A stretch of DNA of 37,438 nucleotides from Telmatospirillum sp. (GTDB taxonomy: Bacteria > Pseudomonadota > Alphaproteobacteria > Rhodospirillales > Magnetospirillaceae). Where the stretch lies: contig WASQ01000145.1 in the NCBI GenBank assembly GCA_009712185.1, positions 1-37,438 on the forward strand, written 5' to 3'. Below are positions 1 to 7,639 of this stretch, piece after piece; the first letter of the stretch is position 1, and each line of letters starts with the position of its first letter. Under the pieces are notes generated by a model that had not been told where the DNA came from, ran no database searches, and was given only the letters and a program-made list of their open reading frames with translations. A program made the translations under genes and the position numbers.

Positions 1-93
1 CTCCGCCCCCCCCCCCCCCCCGGGCGGGTATGACCGCACCCGGGGCCCGGCCCTCCGCCGGCGCCCCCATCTTTCGAAAAGCGCCAGTAAACC

Positions 94-116
94 TTATCCC
101 CAGAATCTGTGGATAA
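94..116. promoter_or_regulatory. Two inverted DnaA-box-like 9-mers
   Basis: TTATCCCCA (94-102) differs at one position from the DnaA consensus TTATCCACA. TGTGGATAA (108-116) is the exact reverse complement of the consensus. They face each other across 5 bp. Pairs like this also occur by chance or as titration sites outside oriC. No other origin hallmark (dnaA, dnaN, a cluster of four or more boxes, a 13-mer AT array) is visible in the window, so an origin cannot be claimed. Confidence 0.4.
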
Positions 117-133
117 CTCTGTGCATGACCGGG

Positions 134-160
134 GAAAGCCCGCTCTGCCGGGGGGCTTTC
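134..160 (+). terminator. Hairpin, possible terminator of a + strand gene left of the window
   Basis: An 8-bp perfect stem GAAAGCCC/GGGCTTTC (134-141 with 153-160) encloses an 11-nt loop and is followed on the + strand by TCATG, so the U-tract is short. It could close a gene that ends left of the window. On the minus strand it lies 150 bp beyond the acylase stop codon and could act there too, though no T-run follows in that direction. Confidence 0.4.
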
Positions 161-313
161 TCATGTATGCCTATTTCTTGAGCGCCATTTTTTATACTTA
201 ACGATGACTTAGGTTTCACAAAATTTTCACGGAAGATACCAAAGACAGTCACCTGTGAATATCCGCCGCTTCCCCACCGTACCAAGAACCGGGCGCACCG
301 CCGCCCGTCCGTT

Positions 314-2704
314 TCATTCGGTGACAAAGACCAGACGATGCCGTTCCGGCCCGGGCAGCAACGGTGTCGCCCTGCCCGCCACCCAGTCTTCGTATCCGGC
401 CAGGAAATAGGGACTGAGCGGATGGCCGCTCTGACCGCCGGGCATGTTGAAAATGCCGAGATCCTCGTGGCCGGGGGCCACCACCATCCGTTCCGATTGC
501 CCGAATGACGCCATCGCGACCCGCGGCATATTGACATCCCCCGGCAACGGATCGGGCGGCGCAGCCAGAACCGCACGGAGCCAGGGGGCAAAGCGGGTAA
601 AGGGATGGGCGATATGAGCGGTATTGCGGCTTCCCCATGTCGCTTTGGCCAAGACCTCGCCATCCCGGGTCAGATCCGCGATGGCGGCGTCGACGGCAGC
701 CACCCCCACCTGCTGCCAGTTTGCCCGTCCATTAGGCAGCCACCCCGCGGGTTGGCTGTCCGCCAGCCGCTCCGCCACGGCCGGCCAGCGGGCCGTGATG
801 GACCGCAGGGTGACACCGACGCCATCCTTTGCCAGCGCATCATCGAGACCGCCGAACAGTTCGGCGTAATAGGCCGACAGAAAGTCATGTGCCAGACGAT
901 AGCCGACGGAGGCGGGCTCGGCCCGGCCGGACCAATCTTCCCGCAGAAGACGCCGGAACTCCGCCCGTTCGGGGTGCCCCGCCACCACATTGTCCGTCAA
1001 AACTGCGAGGGCCCGGTCGCGCCAGGGCGCCAGAAACCGGGCGCGGTCGTCCAGGGCAATGGCATAGACCGCTTTTTCGTCGCTTCTGGCGCCGAGCTCT
1101 TTCAGGTCATCCATGATCTGGTGCGTCCGTGCCCCGAGATCGGGACCGCCGTCGCCGATCAGATCGTAAGCAGATCCGGCAATCTGCCGGGAATTGGCCG
1201 TCCACAGCGCGCCTCCGGCAGGATCTTCGATCCGCGGATAGTCCGAAGCCTTGCGCAGACCCCGCCAGCCGGGCGCCGGATCGGACGAGGGATAGGGAAA
1301 GCCGGCGGCCGTCGTCCATCGCCTGCCAGGCAGGGGACCGGCGATGGACCACCCGATATGGCCATTGCGGTCTCCGGCAACGATGTTCTGCGCCGGAAGC
1401 CCCGCCCGGTTGGCCGCGTCAAGGAGGCGTCCCACGTCCCGTGCCTGTTCGAAGGCCATCAGGCCCAGATTGATGGCGTCCGCGCCGGCTCCGATCCAAT
1501 GGACCGCATAATCCCGGCCGGCCATCCGCCGGACGGGTCCGAGCGGGGTCTCTTCGATCACCAGATCCTCGCCCGCCTGACCTTTGACATCGATATGCTC
1601 CACCACGGAGGTCACCGGCGCCCATCCCTCGCCGAGACGGAACCGGCGCGCGTCGGCGGGATCCCGCTCCAACAGGATAAGATCGATCGTGTCGGCATAA
1701 CTGTTGGTGAACCCCCAGGCGACATGCCCGTTGCTGCCCGCGATCAGAGCCGGCAATCCCGGCAGGGTGACGCCTGTCAGGCGCCGCGGAACACCATCCT
1801 CCCCGGGCCAGGAGAGAACCGCCCGATACCAGTTGGCCGGAAGTTGCAGCCCCAGATGCATATCGTTGGAAACGATAGCCGCGCCGTGGAGACTGCGGGT
1901 CCCAGCCAGGGCCCAGTTGTTGCTGCCGACATTGCCGGAGGGAACAGGCTCATCCACCCGCCCCTGGATCCCGCCAGCCCGCGACCGTCCGAACCAGTCC
2001 GGCGCTGCATCCGGTACCGGCGCGGCCGGTTCATCCACTGCCGTCCCATCCAGCGGCGCATCGAAACGGGTCGATGCCGGAAGCAGAAACGCGAGCTGCG
2101 CCGCCGTCGCATGATCCCGCAGCCACGCCCTCCCCAGCTTCCTGTTGAAATGGCCCTGAAGGGAAAAATACATGGCCCATCCGGTCAGGAAGGAGTCCTC
2201 CGCCCGCCAGGGAACAGGAGCCTGACCGAGCACCACATATTCAAACGGCCGGACGCCGAGCGCCTCCAGCCCCGCGTTGACACCAGCCACATAGCGGTCG
2301 ATCAGCAACCGGTCCTGTGACGGAAGGGAGGCAACCACGGCGGCGGCGCGCGATCGCAGCCGGAAAAGACGGCGTTCACGGTCCGAAGGCAGAGCCGCCG
2401 GTCCAAACAACGCGGACAGCTCGCCCGCCGCCACGCGGCGCATCAGATCCATCTGGAAAAAGCGGTCCTGGGCATGCAGATAGCCGGTGGCATAGGCGAG
2501 ATCGGCCCGGGTCGCGGCCACCACGGTGGGACACCCGAGATCGTCGCGCGACACCGTCACCGGGCCGGAGAGTCCGGCCACCGGCACCTGCCCGTCGAGC
2601 CTTGGCAGGCTGCCCCTGAGGGTGACCACGGTCACGCCGCCGACGGCCACCAGCGCCACCAGACCGGCGGCGGCAACCAGCCGCAACAAACGCTTCACTC
2701 TCAT
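314..2704 (-). CDS. Penicillin acylase family protein (Ntn-hydrolase)
   Basis: This 796-residue protein belongs to the penicillin amidase/acyl-homoserine-lactone acylase family: Ntn hydrolases exported to the periplasm and self-cleaved into alpha and beta chains. Residues about 5-30 form a hydrophobic signal or anchor segment behind MRVKR. The alpha region contains the family-typical stretch GYLHAQDRFFQMDLMRR (74-90). The beta chain should start at Ser261 in GSNNWALAG, the catalytic N-terminal nucleophile, followed by NDMHL. Length fits the family (about 750-850). The chosen ATG at 2702-2704 gives a proper signal sequence; the frame stays open upstream but that part is Arg/Pro-rich and not protein-like. 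It is divergent from the MgtC-like gene. The substrate (beta-lactam side chains, AHLs or other amides) cannot be read from sequence. Confidence 0.9.
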   Translation of the reverse strand: MRVKRLLRLVAAAGLVALVAVGGVTVVTLRGSLPRLDGQVPVAGLSGPVTVSRDDLGCPTVVAATRADLAYATGYLHAQDRFFQMDLMRRVAAGELSALFGPAALPSDRERRLFRLRSRAAAVVASLPSQDRLLIDRYVAGVNAGLEALGVRPFEYVVLGQAPVPWRAEDSFLTGWAMYFSLQGHFNRKLGRAWLRDHATAAQLAFLLPASTRFDAPLDGTAVDEPAAPVPDAAPDWFGRSRAGGIQGRVDEPVPSGNVGSNNWALAGTRSLHGAAIVSNDMHLGLQLPANWYRAVLSWPGEDGVPRRLTGVTLPGLPALIAGSNGHVAWGFTNSYADTIDLILLERDPADARRFRLGEGWAPVTSVVEHIDVKGQAGEDLVIEETPLGPVRRMAGRDYAVHWIGAGADAINLGLMAFEQARDVGRLLDAANRAGLPAQNIVAGDRNGHIGWSIAGPLPGRRWTTAAGFPYPSSDPAPGWRGLRKASDYPRIEDPAGGALWTANSRQIAGSAYDLIGDGGPDLGARTHQIMDDLKELGARSDEKAVYAIALDDRARFLAPWRDRALAVLTDNVVAGHPERAEFRRLLREDWSGRAEPASVGYRLAHDFLSAYYAELFGGLDDALAKDGVGVTLRSITARWPAVAERLADSQPAGWLPNGRANWQQVGVAAVDAAIADLTRDGEVLAKATWGSRNTAHIAHPFTRFAPWLRAVLAAPPDPLPGDVNMPRVAMASFGQSERMVVAPGHEDLGIFNMPGGQSGHPLSPYFLAGYEDWVAGRATPLLPGPERHRLVFVTE

Positions 2705-2896
2705 CGGTCCGCCCCCGCCTCTGTTTCCGAAACGCCGGGCCACCGTAATCCAGGCCTGACCAACCTTGAAAGCGTGGCGGAAGCCATAAGGGCAGCCGGT
2801 GCGAAAACACCTCCGCAACGGGCGATGCGCGCATAGACGCCGCAACCATTTCGTGTCATTGGAAATCGGGGCGACTTCCACGCGGAAGGGAATGCA

Positions 2897-4159
2897 ATGG
2901 ACGAACTCGATCTTTTCAAGCGTCTTGGCCTGGCGCTGGCCATCGGACTGCTGCTGGGGGTCGAACGCGGCTGGCAATTCCGGCAGGCGCCGGCGGGATC
3001 CCGTATCGCAGGCATTCGCAGTTTCGCCCTGATGGGACTTCTGGGCGGGCTTTGGGCCCTGCTTGCCGCCGAGGCACCGGCCGTCACCCTGGCGCTGGGC
3101 TTTGTCGGTTTCGCCGCTCTGGTTGCCGGTGCCCATTTCATGCATCTGCGCGTCGCCCCTTCCGATCAGGGGATCACCACCGAGATCGCCGAGCTGATCA
3201 CCTTCTGTCTGGGGGCGCTGGCCGTTCGAGGTCATATGGCGGTCGCGGCGGCCGGCGGCGTTGTCACTCTCGCGGTCCTGTCATTGAAGGAACCGCTGCA
3301 CGAATTCATCGAACGGATCCGCTTCGTCGAACTGAAAGCGGTAATCAACCTGCTGCTGATTTCGGTCGTGATGTTGCCCGTCCTGCCCGACGCGGGCTAC
3401 GGCCCCGGGGGGACGCTCAATCCCTACAAACTCTGGTGGGTGGTGGTGATGATCGCTTCCATCAGCTTCGTCGGCTATGTGGCGATTCGTGTGGCCGGGC
3501 CACGCATCGGCACATTGTTGACGGGTTTCTTCGGAGGACTGGCCTCGTCCACCGCATTGACCGTATCTTTCGCGCATCTGGGAAAGCAAACCCCAGCCCT
3601 GCAAAGCCTTCTGGCGTCCGGGGTCGCCGTCGCCGGTGCCACCATGTTTCTCCGTATTCTGCTGATTGTCGGCATCCTCAACCCGGATATGGCGCGGGTG
3701 CTCGCCGCGCCGCTTGGCGCCATGACCGCAGTCTGTCTGCTGGGCGCCGCCATCCTGTGGCTGGATCGCAAGGAGACCGGGACCAACGGGTCGGCCCTGC
3801 CGCTGTCGAACCCTTTCGATCTGGCAACGGCGGTAAAATTCGGAGCCTTTCTGGGGATCATCCTTGCCGCGTCCGGCCAGTTGCAGCAGTGGTACGGCAA
3901 TCAGGGTCTCTACGCGCTTGCCGCGCTGTCCGGGCTTGCCGACGTCGACGCGATCTCGGTCTCGATGGCAAAACTGGCCCGCCAGGGAACCATCACCCGG
4001 TCGGCGGCTGCCAACGGGGTGTTGATCGCCGCATTCGTCAACACCGTGGTCAAGGGCGGAATCGTCGCCGCCATCTGTTCCGGCGGCATGGCCGTCAGGA
4101 TCGGCATGGCCTTCCTTGCCACCATCGCCACCGGCTTCATCGTCCTCAATATCCTGTAA
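2897..4159 (+). CDS. MgtC/SapB family inner-membrane protein with DUF4010 domain
   Basis: This 420-residue, highly hydrophobic protein has roughly a dozen predicted membrane spans. The N-terminal part (about 1-130) is MgtC/SapB-like: GLALAIGLLLGVERGW at 11-26, followed by the R-x-AGIRSFALMG segment. The C-terminal 200 residues resemble DUF4010 (small-residue helices, FFGGLASSTALTVSF, GLADVDAISVSMA). MgtC proteins are linked to Mg2+ limitation and, in some pathogens, to control of the F-ATPase; the role of the MgtC-DUF4010 version is not established. The start is set by the ribosome-binding site GGAAGGG (2884-2890), 6 nt before the ATG. It stands alone on its strand and shares a 192-bp promoter region with the divergent acylase. 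Confidence 0.85.
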   Translation: MDELDLFKRLGLALAIGLLLGVERGWQFRQAPAGSRIAGIRSFALMGLLGGLWALLAAEAPAVTLALGFVGFAALVAGAHFMHLRVAPSDQGITTEIAELITFCLGALAVRGHMAVAAAGGVVTLAVLSLKEPLHEFIERIRFVELKAVINLLLISVVMLPVLPDAGYGPGGTLNPYKLWWVVVMIASISFVGYVAIRVAGPRIGTLLTGFFGGLASSTALTVSFAHLGKQTPALQSLLASGVAVAGATMFLRILLIVGILNPDMARVLAAPLGAMTAVCLLGAAILWLDRKETGTNGSALPLSNPFDLATAVKFGAFLGIILAASGQLQQWYGNQGLYALAALSGLADVDAISVSMAKLARQGTITRSAAANGVLIAAFVNTVVKGGIVAAICSGGMAVRIGMAFLATIATGFIVLNIL

Positions 4160-4302
4160 GACCGGCCGGCGGTGAGACGCCGGTTGGCAGGATTCCTGTC
4201 CCGCGAGCGGACAACGCGCGATCGCCGGGGGGGGGACGGAGAAAGCCGCTTCGGCAGCTTGAGGGCATGGAGATCGCTGCCGATCCCCATGACTTGGCAT
4301 CA

Positions 4303-4343
4303 GGGCTGCGCCGACCGGTTCGGATCAGCGCAAGCCGGATCAA
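4303..4343. repeat. Dispersed intergenic palindrome, copy 1
   Basis: An imperfect stem GGCTGCGCCGA / TCAGCGCAAGCC encloses the 10-nt loop CCGGTTCGGA and runs on into CCGGATCAA. The same layout occurs at 10587-10627. The two copies differ in the stem at a base pair that has changed on both sides (C-G here, T-A there), which suggests the structure itself is kept. The right half alone recurs at 11289-11309. Confidence 0.55.
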
Positions 4344-4413
4344 CTCCTTCCCCATGCCGAACCGGCAAAAGGCACATTCATTTTGATGATTCGGCTTCCT
4401 GTGTCTTTATGCT

Positions 4414-4427
4414 ATTTGTTAACAAAT
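4414..4427. promoter_or_regulatory. 14-bp perfect palindrome upstream of acyltransferase gene
   Basis: ATTTGTTAACAAAT is a perfect inverted repeat without spacer, 31 bp upstream of the acyltransferase ATG and inside the AT-rich promoter zone. Its position would suit an operator or a promoter-overlapping site. No regulator can be named from the motif, and AT-rich palindromes can arise by chance. Confidence 0.35.
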
Positions 4428-4458
4428 TTTATATCCTGTAATGCAGTGGTGACATCTG

Positions 4459-5640
4459 ATGAGATTCGCCGTCCTCGATTCGCTCCGCGGCCTTTGCGCG
4501 TTGATTGTCGTCATTTTTCATATCGAGGTCATCGGATGTATTTATGATGGTGCGCTTCACGGATTTCGTTTTTTTGAGCATGGATTTCTTTTTGTCGACT
4601 TTTTCTTTGTCCTAAGCGGGTTCGTTCTCACCCACAGCTATTTCCTGAAGCTGTGCACGCCGCGCGATCTCCTTCCTTTCATCGTCCGCCGTTTAGGCCG
4701 GGTCTACCCTCTCCATCTTTTGTTTCTCTGCCTTTTCATCGGTCTGGAGCTGGTTAAATTCTACGCCTACCGCCATGGCGTCGCGGCCGATACGGCCCCG
4801 TTCACGGGTGCTTACACCACGCCCGCCATCGCATCGAATCTGTTTCTCCTCCAGGCGTTGCACCTGCATCAGGTCGCGACCTGGAATTCCCCAAGTTGGA
4901 GCATCAGCACCGAATTCTATACTTATCTTATCTTCGCGGTTTTCGTCGTTGCGGCTCATCGTCGGACCGCCGCGGCCGTCACCGTCGCGGCCCTGATCTC
5001 GATTTTCGGTGCAACCGTCGTCCTCTTTTTCTCGCGGCACCAGATAGACACGACGTTCGACTTCGGCTTTTTCCGCTGTCTCTATGGATTTTTCTGCGGT
5101 GTCATCGCCTATTTTATCGCCAATCGTGCCGCCCGCCGGATCTCCCTTGGCCCGACAGCGGCCACAGGAACCGAACTGGGCGCATGCATCGCGGTCGTCG
5201 CCTTTGTAACCAAGGCCGGGCTTGGGCCGGCATCGCTTTTCGCGCCATTGGTCTTCATGACTGCGGTCATCGTCTTTTCATTCGAGGCGGGCCTGCTGTC
5301 CCGGATGCTGTCGGCACCGCCCTTCGCGTTCCTGGGCAGATTGTCCTACACGATGTATATCGCCCACGCCTTTTTCCTGGTATTGGCGGGACGTGTCATG
5401 CGCGTCGCCCAAACGCGGCTGGAGGGATTGACCTACATCCGCCTTCCAATGTTGCACGGTGGCAACAACAGCCTGATCGTCATGACATCGGAGGTGCGCC
5501 AGGACATTCTGCTGGCCGGCATGCTCCTCGTCCTCATGGTGTTCTGCGCCGGGGTGAACCGGTTCATTGAGGTTCCCTGCCAGCGATGGTTCAATTCTCT
5601 GGCCGCAAGGCTGGTCCGGCGACCGGCGGCCATACCGTGA
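4459..5640 (+). CDS. Acyltransferase 3 family membrane protein (OafA/YrhL-like)
   Basis: This 393-residue integral membrane protein has about ten hydrophobic segments. Family signatures are LDSLRGLCAL at 6-15, the conserved H (FHIE, about 21-24), FVDFFFVLSGFVLTHSYF around 45-62, RRLGRVYPLHLLF around 73-85, and WSISTEFYTYL near 148-158. Acyltransferase-3 proteins move acetyl or other acyl groups from the cytoplasm onto surface glycans such as O-antigen, capsule or Nod factors. No glycan gene cluster surrounds it, so the acceptor is unknown. The gene and its upstream region use visibly more A/T and TTT/TTC-rich codons than the neighbours, suggesting transfer or relaxed selection. The ribosome-binding site is weak (AGTGGTGA, about 8 nt upstream). 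Confidence 0.88.
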   Translation: MRFAVLDSLRGLCALIVVIFHIEVIGCIYDGALHGFRFFEHGFLFVDFFFVLSGFVLTHSYFLKLCTPRDLLPFIVRRLGRVYPLHLLFLCLFIGLELVKFYAYRHGVAADTAPFTGAYTTPAIASNLFLLQALHLHQVATWNSPSWSISTEFYTYLIFAVFVVAAHRRTAAAVTVAALISIFGATVVLFFSRHQIDTTFDFGFFRCLYGFFCGVIAYFIANRAARRISLGPTAATGTELGACIAVVAFVTKAGLGPASLFAPLVFMTAVIVFSFEAGLLSRMLSAPPFAFLGRLSYTMYIAHAFFLVLAGRVMRVAQTRLEGLTYIRLPMLHGGNNSLIVMTSEVRQDILLAGMLLVLMVFCAGVNRFIEVPCQRWFNSLAARLVRRPAAIP

Positions 5641-5686
5641 ATACCCCCATCAAAAGGAGGACTCCGCCGACGCCAGCTTTCCGTCG

Positions 5687-7489
5687 TCAGGTTCGGCGAA
5701 CCTTGACATAGGACCCGGGCGCATCCTCGATCACCGGAAGGCGGCCGTCGCCGGGATGCCGGGCGGGAACCCGGGAACCGCCGAATTCGGACACCCAGGC
5801 ATCCCAGTCCGGCCACCAGGATCCCTCGTTCTGCTGGGCGGCCTCCAGCCACCCGTCTGCAGTCGGCGCCAGAACCGGGTTGGTCCAATATCCGTATTTC
5901 CGGGCCTTCGGCGGGTTGATCACCCCGGCGATATGACCCGACCCGGACAGGACAAACCGGACAGGCCCGCCCATCAGACCAGCGCCCAGATAGGTCGTCT
6001 TCCAGGGCGCGATGTGATCCTCGCGCGCGGAAAGAAAATAGGTCGGCACCTTGATGTCGCGGAGATCCAGGGGGACGCCGCCGATTGTTATGCCGCCCGG
6101 TTCCCGCAACAGGTTTCGAAGATACATATTACGCAAATAAAAGCTGTGCATCGCCGCCGGCATATGCGTCGAATCGGAATTCCAGTAGAGAAGATCGAAG
6201 GGCATCGGCTCCTGCCCCAGAAGATAGTTCCGAACGACAAAGGACCAGATCAGGTCGTTTTCGCGCAAAAGGCTGAAGGCGTCGGACAGGTGATGGGCCT
6301 CAAGATAGCCCTTGCGGCGCATATGCTCATCCATCAAATCGAGCTGCTGATCATCAATGAAGACAGCCAGTTCCCCCGGATCGGAAAAATCGACGAGGGA
6401 AGTGAAATAGGTCGCGCTGGCGACGCGGCGATCCTTTTTTGCCGCCATCCAGGCCAAAGTCGTGGCAAGAAGGGTCCCGCCGATACAATAGCCGACGGCA
6501 TTGACCCGCTTTTGCCCCGTCGCCGCCGTAACGGCATCGATCGCCGCCAGGAGACCCCGCTTCATATATTGCTCGAAGGACACATCGGCCAGTGTCTCGT
6601 CGGGATTGACCCAGGAGATGACAAACACGGTGTGCCCCTGCTCCACCGCCCAGCGGACGAAGGAGTTTTGCGGCTTCAGGTCAAGAACGTAAAATTTGTT
6701 GATCCATGGCGGCACGATCAAAAGCGGCCTCTCACGGACCGTGTCCGTGAGAGGCGTATATTGCAGAAGCTGCATCATCTCATTCTGGAACACGACCTTC
6801 CCGGGCGTCTGGGCGATGTTTTCGCCGACACGGAAGGCCGACCTGTCGGTCAAAGAGACGCTGAGATGGCCACCTCCGCCCCGTTCCATGTCATCGAGAA
6901 GATGGCGCAGGCCTTTCACCAGGTTTTCGCCACCACTTTCGATCGTCGCCCGGACGACTTCAGGATTGGTGGCGGCAAAATTGCTGGGCGACAAGGCTCC
7001 AAGGACCTGACGCGTGTAGAAGCCGACTTTGCGGGCGGTATGCGGATCCACGCCCTCGATTTGGCTGACCGTCGACTGAATGTGGCGCGCTGTCAGCAAA
7101 TAGGCCTGCTTGACGACGTCGAAGACGAGGTTCTCAACCCACTCCTTGTCCTTGAACCGCTTATCGTCCGGTGCCGGTTCGGCCACCGGCGGCCCTCCCC
7201 CGTCGCCGAGAATCCGAAGTGCGGTCTGCTGCCAAAGACGCGTGATGTCGTTCCAGTAGGCGAATTGTTCGCGTATGAGGCGGGCCGGATTGTCCCAGGC
7301 TCGCTGAGTCATGTCCTGGAACGCCTGCCCGATCACGGCCGGATCCATAAGACGGAACCCGTCGTCTTTCGCCAGCCAGTCAAATTGCTGGCGAAGAATC
7401 CCCTGACTCCGCTCCATCAGTTCCATCATCTCGGCGGCCAGTTGTCCGGCCTTATCGGATGCCTTGTCCCCCGCGGGCGGCTTCGTCAT
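5687..7489 (-). CDS. phaC: Class I poly(3-hydroxyalkanoate) synthase
   Basis: This 600-residue cytoplasmic enzyme polymerises (R)-3-hydroxyacyl-CoA into PHA storage granules. The lipase-like box GYCIGG holds the catalytic Cys335. The expected Asp is D491 (SAREDHIAPW) and the His H519 (GSGHIAGVINPP); together they form the PhaC triad. The PhaC N-terminal domain (about 70-240) contains NPxxLIREQFAYW-like and SPSNFAATNPEV (167-178) signatures. Length fits class I (about 590-600), with no PhaE/PhaR partner needed. The ATG at 7487-7489 is preceded by GCGAGG; the frame remains open to 7636 but that extension does not resemble PhaC. It converges with the acyltransferase across 46 bp. No phaA, phaB or phasin gene lies in the window. 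Confidence 0.95.
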   Translation of the reverse strand: MTKPPAGDKASDKAGQLAAEMMELMERSQGILRQQFDWLAKDDGFRLMDPAVIGQAFQDMTQRAWDNPARLIREQFAYWNDITRLWQQTALRILGDGGGPPVAEPAPDDKRFKDKEWVENLVFDVVKQAYLLTARHIQSTVSQIEGVDPHTARKVGFYTRQVLGALSPSNFAATNPEVVRATIESGGENLVKGLRHLLDDMERGGGGHLSVSLTDRSAFRVGENIAQTPGKVVFQNEMMQLLQYTPLTDTVRERPLLIVPPWINKFYVLDLKPQNSFVRWAVEQGHTVFVISWVNPDETLADVSFEQYMKRGLLAAIDAVTAATGQKRVNAVGYCIGGTLLATTLAWMAAKKDRRVASATYFTSLVDFSDPGELAVFIDDQQLDLMDEHMRRKGYLEAHHLSDAFSLLRENDLIWSFVVRNYLLGQEPMPFDLLYWNSDSTHMPAAMHSFYLRNMYLRNLLREPGGITIGGVPLDLRDIKVPTYFLSAREDHIAPWKTTYLGAGLMGGPVRFVLSGSGHIAGVINPPKARKYGYWTNPVLAPTADGWLEAAQQNEGSWWPDWDAWVSEFGGSRVPARHPGDGRLPVIEDAPGSYVKVRRT

Positions 7490-7639
7490 CGTCTGCCTCG
7501 CTCTTTCGATGGATGTTTCAACCCCGGTTCGACCGTGTTCTTTTGTTGAATCCGGCATTTCCGCCTCGAACATTCGTTGCATCCATCCTGCCGGATTTAC
7601 GCCCGTCGCGCGACTACGCCATGAGCGATAGACCATCGC

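Larger units (their letters stand above)
1..313. other. Intergenic left edge: poly-C tract, DnaA-box-like motifs, hairpin
   Basis: No convincing gene is seen here; open frames on both strands are low-complexity or antisense to the neighbouring hydrolase. The stretch begins with a run of 16 C (6-21), carries two DnaA-box-like 9-mers (94-116) and a hairpin (134-160), then an AT-rich piece (about 176-235) that could hold a promoter but has no obvious gene behind it on the + strand. The downstream end of the minus-strand acylase gene abuts this region. Confidence 0.6.
4160..4458. other. Intergenic region with G9 tract, palindromic repeat and AT-rich promoter zone
   Basis: No gene is supported in these 299 bp. 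A run of nine G lies at 4227-4235, a copy of the dispersed palindrome at 4303-4343, and the last 90 bp before the acyltransferase gene are strikingly AT-rich with a 14-bp perfect palindrome. No classical intrinsic terminator of the preceding gene was found; GC-rich short stems exist near 4166-4185 without a T-run. Confidence 0.6.

Noticed and set aside
94-116. Replication origin
   Set aside because: Only two DnaA-like boxes and no dnaA, dnaN, AT-rich unwinding array or origin-typical genes are present.
605-2320. 571-codon open frame on the + strand
   Set aside because: It lies antisense to the penicillin-acylase gene, which has clear family motifs; the + strand translation is Arg/Pro/Gly-rich without any domain.
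5567-7549. 660-codon + strand open frame opposite phaC
   Set aside because: The PHA synthase on the other strand has its full catalytic triad; the antisense frame is a by-product of GC-rich codon bias.
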